Shown here in pieces: positions 1-5,595 of a stretch of DNA of 8,666 nt (positions are counted from its first letter, which is position 1; every line of letters starts with the position of its first letter). The notes beneath the pieces are model-generated. The model ran no database searches. It was given only the letters and a program-made list of their open reading frames with translations, and was not told the DNA's origin. The position numbers and the translations under genes were made by a program. The DNA comes from Dehalococcoidia bacterium (lineage in GTDB: Bacteria > Chloroflexota > Dehalococcoidia > Dehalococcoidales > RBG-16-60-22), in contig JAUWBK010000038.1 in the NCBI GenBank assembly GCA_030605045.1, forward strand, positions 1-8,666, given 5' to 3'.

Positions 1-2
1 TC

Positions 3-761
3 ACACGCATTGACCCCTGGTGGGGCCTTGTGGTTTTGGTGGTTGGCTTGACGGTAATTTTGGTTACGGTAAAAGCCGATCCCTTCTGGCGTATTCTACT
101 CTTTGTGCGTGATGGTATCATCGTAACCGTTTTTATTACGGTTATGTCGTTTATGTTTATTTTGGTAGTGGGTATGATTGGGGGCTTGGGGCGGCTCTCA
201 CGGAACCCGTTTATTCGTGGCGTTGCCACGCTCTACGTTGAAATAGTCCGAGGTATCCCTCTTCTGGTACAGTTAATCTGGTGGTATTTTGCCTTCCCAA
301 TAGTGATCCAAGGGATTGGGCAGTGGCTCAATATCGCGGCTTTGGCTAACTATAGGGCCAACGCGATTTTTACTGCTATTACCGGCCTAACAGTTTGCTA
401 TGGAGCTTACATGAGCGAGATTTATCGAGCCGGCATTCAGAGTATTCCCAAAGGCCAGACGGAAGCCGCCCGTAGCCTAGGAATGACACCTTTCCAGTCC
501 ATGCGCCACGTGATATTACCTCAGGCAGTCCGTGTGGTTTTGCCGCCAGTGGGCAATGAGTTTATTGCTTTGCTCAAGGATTCATGCCTCGTCAGTGTGG
601 TAGCAGTAGCTGATTTGACCCGTCGAGGGCGTGAATTTATGGCCGTCAACTTTAACCCCATCGAGGTGTGGACAATGGTCGCCTTGTTATATTTGATAAT
701 GACCTTGTTCTCATCTCGCGGAATAGCCTGGATCGAGAAAAAGACTCACTTTGAAAGATAA
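3..761 (+). CDS. Polar amino-acid ABC transporter permease (5' partial)
   Basis: Inner-membrane permease of a polar amino-acid (His/Glu/Gln-type) ABC importer. The frame is open to the left edge (it begins ...TRIDPWWGLV), so the true start lies upstream and the GTG at base 30 is not a credible start. Two hydrophobic stretches are visible at the N-terminus (about bases 21-75 and 114-190). The permease core follows, with VEIVRGIPLLVQLIWWY, which is typical of the HisM/GlnP family. The cytoplasmic EAA loop (EAARSLG, bases 462-482, within a run ending in VILPQA), which docks on the ATPase, is intact. The C-terminus ends normally with a basic tail. The gene sits 5 bp upstream of the matching ATPase gene, so the two are surely one operon. 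The periplasmic or lipoprotein binding protein is not in the window and is probably encoded upstream. The amino acid transported cannot be told from the sequence. Confidence 0.93.
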   Translation, partial: TRIDPWWGLVVLVVGLTVILVTVKADPFWRILLFVRDGIIVTVFITVMSFMFILVVGMIGGLGRLSRNPFIRGVATLYVEIVRGIPLLVQLIWWYFAFPIVIQGIGQWLNIAALANYRANAIFTAITGLTVCYGAYMSEIYRAGIQSIPKGQTEAARSLGMTPFQSMRHVILPQAVRVVLPPVGNEFIALLKDSCLVSVVAVADLTRRGREFMAVNFNPIEVWTMVALLYLIMTLFSSRGIAWIEKKTHFER

Positions 762-766
762 GCAAA

Positions 767-1498
767 ATGGAACCCATTATACATATTGAGGATATTCATA
801 AGCACTTCGGCAGAGTTCATGCACTCCGGGGGGTAAGCTTGGATGTGCATAAGGGTGAAGTGGTTGTGATTATCGGCCCCTCTGGATCGGGTAAGTCTAC
901 CTTACTGCGCTGCATCAATCGTCTTGAGGAATACGATGCGGGCAGAATTGTGGTGGATGGCATTCCTTTGGACACTGCCCAGAATATCAATGCCGTCCGC
1001 AGAGAAATTGGGATGGTGTTCCAATCGTTTAATTTGTTTGCTCACCTCACGGCGATGGAAAACCTGACGCTGACGCAACGCGTAGTGCGTAAACGTCCCA
1101 GAGATGAATCACAGAAAAATGCCCTTGATCTTTTGATAAAAGTGGGAATTCCGGATAAAGCCTCGGCTTACCCCATCCAACTTTCTGGCGGGCAGCAGCA
1201 GCGCGTGGCTATTGCGCGGGCCTTAGCGATGAATCCCAAAATCATGCTATTCGATGAACCAACCAGTGCACTCGACCCTGAGATGATCAAAGAAGTGTTG
1301 GATGTGATGTTAGCCCTAGCCAAGGAGGGAATGACTATGGTTGTAGTTTCGCACGAGATGGGATTTGCGCGTGCCGCTGCCAACCGCATGATTCTCATGG
1401 ATGAGGGGCAGATTATCGATGAAGCCACACCGGAAAAATTCTTTACCTCCAGCCACGAGCGTACGAAGCAATTCCTTAGTAAAGTACTACACATGTAA
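767..1498 (+). CDS. glnQ: Polar amino-acid ABC transporter ATP-binding protein (GlnQ type)
   Basis: Cytoplasmic ATPase that powers the amino-acid importer whose permease is encoded 5 bp upstream. All nucleotide-binding elements are present: Walker A GPSGSGKST (residues 37-45), Q-loop VFQSFNLF (Q86), ABC signature LSGGQQQ (139-145), Walker B IMLFDEP (159-165) with catalytic Glu164, D-loop SALD (167-170) and switch His196 in VVSHEMGFA. The length of 243 aa is normal for GlnQ/HisP/ArtP proteins, and the NLF-xHLT-xxEN region is characteristic of the polar amino-acid subfamily. The ATG lies 5 nt after the permease stop with only a weak purine-rich Shine-Dalgarno, which suggests translational coupling. 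The symbol glnQ names the subfamily; glutamine as substrate is not shown by the sequence. Confidence 0.95.
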   Translation: MEPIIHIEDIHKHFGRVHALRGVSLDVHKGEVVVIIGPSGSGKSTLLRCINRLEEYDAGRIVVDGIPLDTAQNINAVRREIGMVFQSFNLFAHLTAMENLTLTQRVVRKRPRDESQKNALDLLIKVGIPDKASAYPIQLSGGQQQRVAIARALAMNPKIMLFDEPTSALDPEMIKEVLDVMLALAKEGMTMVVVSHEMGFARAAANRMILMDEGQIIDEATPEKFFTSSHERTKQFLSKVLHM

Positions 1499-1619
1499 GT
1501 AGTCAGTTTAGAATGGACTCATAAAGCCTCAGACTATCTTCAAACCTCACCGACTTAGTACGATCTCTAGATACTATGCCTCTCTCCATTTTTAAATGAC
1601 GTCACTTTGTGCGGAATAT

Positions 1620-1657
1620 ATCCCTCGTTTTTACGCGGCTAGGGATTTAGTTAGTTT
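1620..1657 (+). terminator. Possible weak terminator hairpin after the transporter operon
   Basis: ATCCCT (1620-1625) can pair with AGGGAT (1641-1646) across a 15-nt loop. A T-rich but interrupted tract (TTAGTTAGTTTT) follows. It lies in the 197-bp gap between the converging ATPase and SDR genes, where a terminator is expected. The stem is only 6 bp and the U-tract is broken, so this is a weak candidate. Confidence 0.3.
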
Positions 1658-1695
1658 TGACCTTGTTTATTTACTGCCGATTCAGACTTGATACT

Positions 1696-2478
1696 CTAAT
1701 GCACTATATGCATGCCGCAGTTAACAACGAGGGTATGACCAGTTATGGCGCTTGCCTCATCTGAGGCCAAGAATACCGCGGCAGTGGCTACCTCAGATGG
1801 TTCGGCAATTCTCTTAAGGGAATAGTTGCTGGTAAGTCTATTCATCGCCTCATCATAGGAAATGTCCATAGCTTTAGCCCTAGCTTTCAAGCGATTGGTG
1901 ATACGCTCTCCTCTGACTGCGGCAGGGCTGATGCAGTTAACGCGAATATTGTACTCTCCTACTTCAATAGCTAGTGTTTCAGTAAGACCTATGATGCCCA
2001 TTTTAGAGACACAGTACGGACTTCTCAGCGGGTACCCTGACCTTCCACCCTCGGAGCCAATATTGATAATGCTACCACTCTTACGAACAATCATAGTCTT
2101 GAGCACTTCTCTGGCACAGAGCATGGCACCGGTTAGATTTACTGCTAGTACCTCATTCCATTCATTCAGATCCATGTCGACTACATTAGCAGTAGGCCCA
2201 GTAATACCGCTATTATTAACCAATATATCAACCTGGCCATACTCGTTGAGAGTCTGAGCTATCATGTGCTGTACCTGCTTTTCATCAGAAATATCGGTTT
2301 GTATAGCTTTTGCCTTTCCACCTCCAGATTTTATGTCTTCGGCTACTTCATTTAACCTAGAAAGCGTACGTGCTGCTAGAACTACGGCTGCCCCTTCAGA
2401 GGCAAAAGCGTAGGAAATAGCCCTGCCAATACCTATCCCACCACCGGTAACTATTGCTACTTTGTCTTTTAATCTCAT
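1696..2478 (-). CDS. SDR-family oxidoreductase (FabG-like, classical SDR)
   Basis: Cytoplasmic NAD(P)-dependent short-chain dehydrogenase/reductase of the classical ~250-260-aa type. The cofactor motif TGGGIGIG covers residues 11-18. Arg37 after the second beta strand (LAARTLSR) favours NADP(H), though this is only suggestive. Asp62 (TDIS) fits the adenine-binding position. The structural motif is NNSG (88-91), a variant of the usual NNAG. The catalytic tetrad is complete: Asn114, Ser142 (in NIGSEGG), Tyr155 and Lys159 (YCVSK). The C-terminal region SEVATAAVFLASDEASAITGHTLVVNCG is typical of the family. The ATG is preceded by GGAGG on the minus strand with 8 nt spacing. It is transcribed divergently from the UxaA-type dehydratase gene, so a role in sugar-acid or polyol oxidation/reduction is plausible. 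The substrate is unknown; many such proteins are annotated as 3-oxoacyl-ACP reductase only by similarity. Confidence 0.92.
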   Translation of the reverse strand: MRLKDKVAIVTGGGIGIGRAISYAFASEGAAVVLAARTLSRLNEVAEDIKSGGGKAKAIQTDISDEKQVQHMIAQTLNEYGQVDILVNNSGITGPTANVVDMDLNEWNEVLAVNLTGAMLCAREVLKTMIVRKSGSIINIGSEGGRSGYPLRSPYCVSKMGIIGLTETLAIEVGEYNIRVNCISPAAVRGERITNRLKARAKAMDISYDEAMNRLTSNYSLKRIAEPSEVATAAVFLASDEASAITGHTLVVNCGMHIVH

Positions 2479-2707
2479 TGTCTGCCCTCCTTAATGATTC
2501 TCAAATTTACTCTGGTTTCATAAAAATCCTTGGCTTGTTCTTTACTTAGTCGGTTGGTCTTGCTACCGCCCTTCAATATTATGATGGCACTTTCATTATT
2601 GCGTGTGTCGATTCTTCGGCAAAACCAGTCAGTGCGGATACTTAACATCTCAAGAATTCTAATGCAAGGAGTGATTTGTTTTCAATCGGCCAGAACATAT
2701 TTCAGTT

Positions 2708-2739
2708 ATACGTGTGTCCAGGCTATTTTATACACGTAT
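2708..2739. repeat. 8-bp inverted repeat, possible operator
   Basis: ATACGTGT (2708-2715) and its exact reverse complement ACACGTAT (2732-2739) are separated by 16 bp, giving centre-to-centre spacing of 24 bp, near two helical turns. It lies about 25 bp upstream of the candidate -35 box of the dehydratase gene, a normal place for a dimeric regulator to bind. No regulator gene is in the window, so the function is inferred only from position and symmetry. Confidence 0.45.
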
Positions 2740-2762
2740 TCACCCTGACTGTCTTTTAAGGG

Positions 2763-2790
2763 TTGATTAAGTGAGTTGAGTGGTTATATA
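2763..2790 (+). promoter_or_regulatory. Candidate sigma70 promoter for the UxaA-type gene
   Basis: TTGATT (2763-2768) is followed 16 bp later by TATATA (2785-2790). An alternative -10, TATAGT (2787-2792), gives an 18-bp spacer. The predicted start near 2797 would leave a leader of about 50 nt before the ATG at 2846. The match is moderate and the region is AT-rich. Confidence 0.45.
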
Positions 2791-2845
2791 GTTGGTAGAT
2801 AGAGTGTCATAATGTTGGAGGTCTAAGGGGTCAAGGTAGCAAACG

Positions 2846-4003
2846 ATGAAATTTTGGGGATACCGAAGAAGTAATGGCACTGTTGGAGTGCGAAATCATG
2901 TCCTAATTTTTCCTACCACAATCTGCGCCTCTACCGTGGCACAAATTATTTGTAAAGAGATAAAGGGTACGGTTAGCGCAGTTCATCGGCATGGCTGTGG
3001 CCACCTTGGTGAGGAAAAGGAACATATGATTCGAGTTATGGCTGGTTTCTGCAGTAACCCTAATGTAGCCAGTGTATTACTGATTGGCCTAGGCTGTGAA
3101 CTACTTACTCCTGCGTTAATCGCTGAAGAGCTGCCCAAAGTTGGGCAGAGGTTTGAGACAATTAGTATTCAAGAGGTAGGTGGCACAACCAATTGTGTAG
3201 CCGAGGGAAAGAAATTAGCCAAGAAGCTTCTGACAGAGGCAATGACCGCCCGACAAGAATTGGTCGATATTTCGGAGCTGATTATGGGTACTAGCTGTGG
3301 TGGTTCAGATGCTGTTTCGGGGCTTACGGCTAATCCATCACTGGGTGTGGCCTCTGATTTACTGATAGCTGAGGGTGGAACAGTAATTTTTTCAGAGACA
3401 CCTGAAATGCTGGGGGCTGAACATGTCCTAGCTAGACGGGCAGCAAATAACGAGAGCAGAAATCGCATCTGGACAATGATATCGACTACAGATGCCAATA
3501 TCAAGTCTATGGGTGTTGATGTACGCGGAACTGAGCCATCACCGGGGAATATAGAGGGAGGTCTAACCACTCTCGAAGAAAAATCACTAGGCGCTATCCT
3601 CAAGGGTGGTACTACACCTATAGTACAGGTAGTTAAGTATGCTGAGAAACCTGTACAAAAAGGATTAGTGATAATGGATGGACCAGCTCATGATGTCGTG
3701 TGTAATACTGGAATGATAGCAGCTGGAGCTCAGGTAATTGTGTTTACTACTGGACGAGGAACTCCAATTGGTTCGCCTATTGCCCCAGTGATAAAGGTGT
3801 CCTCCAACAGTACACTTTATAAGAAGATGAGGGATAATGTTGATATAAACGCTGGAACGATAATGGACGGTACGGAATCAATACAGACTGTCGGAGAGCA
3901 AATATTTGAGGAAATCATCCATGTTGCTTCAGGTAAATTGACTCGGGCTGAGATTCTGGGCCACAGTGAGTTCGCCATACCTTCTCTCATACCTACATTG
4001 TGA
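2846..4003 (+). CDS. UxaA/GarD/SuyB-family dehydratase, large catalytic domain only
   Basis: Member of the altronate dehydratase/galactarate dehydratase/sulfolactate lyase family (UxaA C-terminal domain), whose characterised members are metal-dependent lyases acting on hydroxy acids in the cytoplasm. Family hallmarks are clear: the opening GYRRSNGTVGVRN (residues 5-17), HRHGCGH (47-53), GLGCE (81-85), SCGGSDAVSG (150-159) with following ANPSLG, PSPGNIEGGLTTLEEKSLG, and FTTGRGTPIGSPIAPVIKVSSN near the C-terminus. Conserved cysteines at 51, 84 and 151 are candidate metal ligands. At 385 aa it matches the separate large subunits (SuyB-like or split UxaA). It lacks the ~100-aa N-terminal SAF domain that is fused or encoded next door in most systems, and neither flank encodes one. 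The ATG is supported by an AAGG site 9 nt upstream and by the family N-terminus. It is divergent from the SDR gene. The substrate (altronate, galactarate, sulfolactate or other) cannot be fixed from sequence. Confidence 0.92.
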   Translation: MKFWGYRRSNGTVGVRNHVLIFPTTICASTVAQIICKEIKGTVSAVHRHGCGHLGEEKEHMIRVMAGFCSNPNVASVLLIGLGCELLTPALIAEELPKVGQRFETISIQEVGGTTNCVAEGKKLAKKLLTEAMTARQELVDISELIMGTSCGGSDAVSGLTANPSLGVASDLLIAEGGTVIFSETPEMLGAEHVLARRAANNESRNRIWTMISTTDANIKSMGVDVRGTEPSPGNIEGGLTTLEEKSLGAILKGGTTPIVQVVKYAEKPVQKGLVIMDGPAHDVVCNTGMIAAGAQVIVFTTGRGTPIGSPIAPVIKVSSNSTLYKKMRDNVDINAGTIMDGTESIQTVGEQIFEEIIHVASGKLTRAEILGHSEFAIPSLIPTL

Positions 4004-4130
4004 GTGGTAAATTTGTGTTACTAGAGGGTGTTATCTTTATTGAAGTCGACAACGCGCTTATCCAGTATCTGGTTGGACTAGGCCGCTTTTATAGGCAAAG
4101 ACTACTGCTTGAACCCAGGCGCGAAGTTCC

Positions 4131-4190
4131 AGTTTGGTGAGCCAAACTTGATGTAACCCCTTGCACCGTTTCGTATTGGACGGCTCACCA
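4131..4190 (+). other. Two mutually exclusive hairpins in the 287-bp gap
   Basis: AGTTTGG (4131-4137) and CCAAACT (4142-4148) form a perfect 7-bp stem with a 4-nt loop. Overlapping it, TGGTGAGCC (4135-4143) is exactly complementary to GGCTCACCA (4182-4190), a 9-bp stem with a 38-nt loop. The two structures compete for the same bases. There is no U-tract after either, so they are not standard terminators. They lie downstream of the dehydratase gene and upstream of the promoter of the next gene. No reading frame in 4004-4290 gives a recognisable protein. Confidence 0.5.
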
Positions 4191-4218
4191 CGTTGAGAGT
4201 CTAGACTTGCTCGATGTC

Positions 4219-4247
4219 TTGACAACCAATGACACCGGTCTTAATAT
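4219..4247 (+). promoter_or_regulatory. Near-consensus sigma70 promoter for the SnoaL-like gene
   Basis: A perfect -35 TTGACA (4219-4224) is followed after 17 bp by TAATAT (4242-4247). The predicted start near 4254 gives a short leader of about 37 nt ending in a strong Shine-Dalgarno. A 10-bp perfect palindrome, AGTCTAGACT (4198-4207), lies 11 bp upstream of the -35 box and could be a regulator site. The gene is therefore likely transcribed on its own and well expressed. Confidence 0.75.
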
Positions 4248-4275
4248 ACCCATACATTTTTTCAAAGTTGCATAG

Positions 4276-4283
4276 AAAGGAGG
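4276..4283 (+). promoter_or_regulatory. Strong ribosome binding site of the SnoaL-like gene
   Basis: AAAGGAGG is close to fully complementary to the 16S anti-Shine-Dalgarno sequence and sits 7 nt before the ATG at 4291. This fixes the start and suggests efficient translation. Confidence 0.85.
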
Positions 4284-4290
4284 CAGTGCT

Positions 4291-4770
4291 ATGTCAATAG
4301 AGGAAAACAAGGTTATGGTCGACCGCGTTTGGCAAGAGGTCTTCAATAAGGGGAACTTGGACATAGTAGATGAGCTCTACGATACTAACTATGTCTACTA
4401 CGGTCCCGGCGGATATGAAATAAAAGGTCCAGTAGGCCTCAAAAGGTTCGTTAGCGGGCTTCGTACAAGTTTCCCAGACCTACATTTTACGGTTGAGGAT
4501 TTGATAGCCGAAGGGGACGAAGTGGTAAGCCGCTGGACAATGCAAGGTACGCATAGAGCTACCGATAAGCAGATAATGAATATGGGAATCATCATTAGCC
4601 GAATCGCTGACGGCAAGATTGTGGAGGACTGGGAGATTTATGACAGGCTTTATATTGCTGAGCAGGCGGCTGGAGGATGGATTGAAAAAAGAATGGTAGG
4701 CTCCATTGCCAAGCGAATAAGTAAGGGGCTGCCTTCCTCGGGTAGCGAATCCCCGCTCCTAGGGAAATAA
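4291..4770 (+). CDS. SnoaL-like / ester-cyclase-type NTF2-fold protein
   Basis: A 159-aa soluble protein of the SnoaL-like polyketide cyclase/ester cyclase group in the NTF2-like superfamily. Typical features are the N-terminal helix (ENKVMVDRVWQEVFNKGNLDIVDELYD split over two short helices), the following Y-x-x-YGPGG loop with IKGPVGLKRFV, the strand pair FPDLHFTVEDLIAEGDEVVSRWTMQGTH, and the C-terminal strand IADGKIVEDWEIYD. Members form small alpha-beta cones with a hydrophobic pocket. Many are not polyketide cyclases, so the enzymatic role is open. After the fold's last strand comes a less typical basic, Ser/Pro-rich tail of about 30 residues. The gene has its own strong promoter and Shine-Dalgarno and is followed at once by a terminator, so it is monocistronic. 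Its link to the flanking sugar-acid genes is only positional. Confidence 0.85.
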   Translation: MSIEENKVMVDRVWQEVFNKGNLDIVDELYDTNYVYYGPGGYEIKGPVGLKRFVSGLRTSFPDLHFTVEDLIAEGDEVVSRWTMQGTHRATDKQIMNMGIIISRIADGKIVEDWEIYDRLYIAEQAAGGWIEKRMVGSIAKRISKGLPSSGSESPLLGK

Positions 4771-4771
4771 G

Positions 4772-4806
4772 AAGGCAGGATAACCTTTTGAATCATCCTG
4801 CCTTTT
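4772..4806. terminator. Intrinsic terminator shared by converging genes
   Basis: AAGGCAGGAT (4772-4781) pairs perfectly with ATCCTGCCTT (4795-4804) over 10 bp with a 13-nt loop. A TTTT tract (4803-4806) serves plus-strand transcripts. It begins 2 nt after the SnoaL-like stop codon. On the minus strand the hairpin is followed by CTTATTT, so it may also stop transcripts from the zinc-ribbon gene, whose stop is 32 bp away. Confidence 0.85.
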
Positions 4807-4837
4807 CGGTTCTTACCAGAGTAAGTGCCGTTTGGGA

Positions 4838-5452
4838 CTAGGCACCTTCCTTTAGGGACTGTCTCAGGTTGCGCTTGATCATTTCCAGTAGGCTGATATT
4901 CTCATACCTCTCCTGCATTATACGAATTGTCTGGAGCATCTTCGAGGTTATTTCACGCTGGGCGTGCTCTAAATCTCCCAATCTCTTTCCTATGTCATCT
5001 AGTGCTGGTTGAAGCCAGCCGGCGGCGGCATAGAATTGTTGCACCTTATCTAAATCCTCGCTTAGACGATTAACCTCCCCCTCTAGCTCTGCTACCAGTT
5101 GCTCCTTCTGACGAAGTAACTCAGCGAGTTCCGCCTTCTGAGACTCACTAGCCTCTAGCTTGGTTCGCGTGGCACTAGCCGCCATTTTGATTTGCTTGGT
5201 TTTTTGCTCAAGCTCAAGGTGAGCACTTTCCAAGCAAGCGGTACAATAAAGAGATGTCCCCTTTTCTAGTTCCGTTCCACACTGAGAACAAACGAGATGC
5301 TGAAGTTGGGTTTGTCTGGTTGAGCGGCACTTCTTGCAGCGGCTGGGTAAGCTGAAACCCTTCAGCTCATAGAATTCTTGCTCCGCCCTGGTCAAGACAA
5401 ATTCTTTACCGCACTGGCGGCAGGTCAAGTTAATATCAGCATCTTTTAACAT
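4838..5452 (-). CDS. Two-zinc-ribbon, coiled-coil protein of unknown function
   Basis: A 204-aa predicted cytoplasmic protein. Residues 7-46 form a zinc-ribbon of the probable zinc-binding (zinc-trcl-like) type: C11-x2-C14, then EFVLTRAEQEFYELKGF, then C39-x2-C42. A second ribbon follows (C55-x2-C58, C70-x2-C73). From about residue 76 to 145 the sequence is rich in Glu, Lys, Gln and Leu with heptad character (for example KAELAELLRQKEQLVAEL), predicting a long coiled coil. A mixed helical C-terminus (about 150-204) follows. No signal peptide or membrane segment is seen. The start ATG has AAGGA 6 nt upstream. The architecture suggests an oligomeric nucleic-acid or protein-binding scaffold, but no function is established. 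It converges on the SnoaL-like gene and lies 143 bp downstream of the aldolase operon with its own candidate promoter. Confidence 0.85.
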   Translation of the reverse strand: MLKDADINLTCRQCGKEFVLTRAEQEFYELKGFSLPSRCKKCRSTRQTQLQHLVCSQCGTELEKGTSLYCTACLESAHLELEQKTKQIKMAASATRTKLEASESQKAELAELLRQKEQLVAELEGEVNRLSEDLDKVQQFYAAAGWLQPALDDIGKRLGDLEHAQREITSKMLQTIRIMQERYENISLLEMIKRNLRQSLKEGA

Positions 5453-5468
5453 TTAACATCCTTTCTTT

Positions 5469-5480
5469 GCATCAAGATGC
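5469..5480. repeat. Short palindrome in the zinc-ribbon gene leader
   Basis: GCATC-AA-GATGC, a 5-bp inverted repeat with a 2-bp centre, lies just upstream of the Shine-Dalgarno of the minus-strand zinc-ribbon gene. It is short enough to arise by chance. Confidence 0.3.
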
Positions 5481-5523
5481 TATTATCGCCGATTAGCACT
5501 ATTTCCATTTTACAACAAAAAGT

Positions 5524-5539
5524 ATATTTCTGGAAATAT
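5524..5539. promoter_or_regulatory. Palindrome at the predicted start of the zinc-ribbon gene, likely operator
   Basis: ATATTTC-TG-GAAATAT is a perfect 7-bp inverted repeat with a 2-bp centre. With the candidate promoter at 5546-5574 it would span about +1 to +16 of the minus-strand transcript, a usual place for a repressor site. A related half-site, TATTTCCA (5500-5507), is the exact reverse complement of TGGAAATA (5531-5538). The regulator is unknown. Confidence 0.5.
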
Positions 5540-5545
5540 TTATTG

Positions 5546-5574
5546 TATATAATTTTTATCCACTCCATTGTCAT
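5546..5574 (-). promoter_or_regulatory. Candidate promoter of the zinc-ribbon gene
   Basis: Read on the minus strand, ATGACA (5574-5569) is followed after 17 bp by TATATA (5551-5546). The predicted start near 5539 gives a leader of about 87 nt. The match is moderate and sits in AT-rich DNA. Confidence 0.4.
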
Positions 5575-5595
5575 CAGGTAACAATTCAAGATAAC

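Larger units (their letters stand above)
2479..2845. other. Divergent regulatory gap between SDR and UxaA-type genes
   Basis: This 367-bp gap holds no convincing gene. A 72-codon plus-strand reading frame (2530-2748) starts with TTG, has no ribosome binding site and gives no recognisable protein. What can be seen is the minus-strand Shine-Dalgarno for the SDR gene (about 2487-2491), an 8-bp inverted repeat (2708-2739), a candidate plus-strand promoter (2763-2790) and an AAGG Shine-Dalgarno (2833-2836) ahead of the dehydratase gene. I could not pick a clear sigma70 promoter for the SDR gene. Confidence 0.6.

Noticed and set aside
2530..2748. 72-codon plus-strand frame in the SDR-dehydratase gap
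   Set aside because: It starts with TTG, has no ribosome binding site, gives a low-complexity unrecognisable product and overlaps the likely regulatory region.
3169..3603. 144-codon minus-strand frame inside the dehydratase gene
   Set aside because: It is antisense to a gene with clear family motifs and is an expected shadow of its codon pattern.
4004..4258. Possible remnant of a transposase in the 287-bp gap, suggested by the inverted repeats and a ~50-codon minus-strand open stretch
   Set aside because: The stretch has no ATG start and no recognisable transposase motif, and there are no target-site duplications or terminal repeats.
5453..5595. Terminator between the enolase-superfamily gene and the zinc-ribbon gene
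   Set aside because: Only a 4-bp AGGT/ACCT pairing is available after the stop and there is no U-tract, so read-through into the zinc-ribbon gene remains possible.
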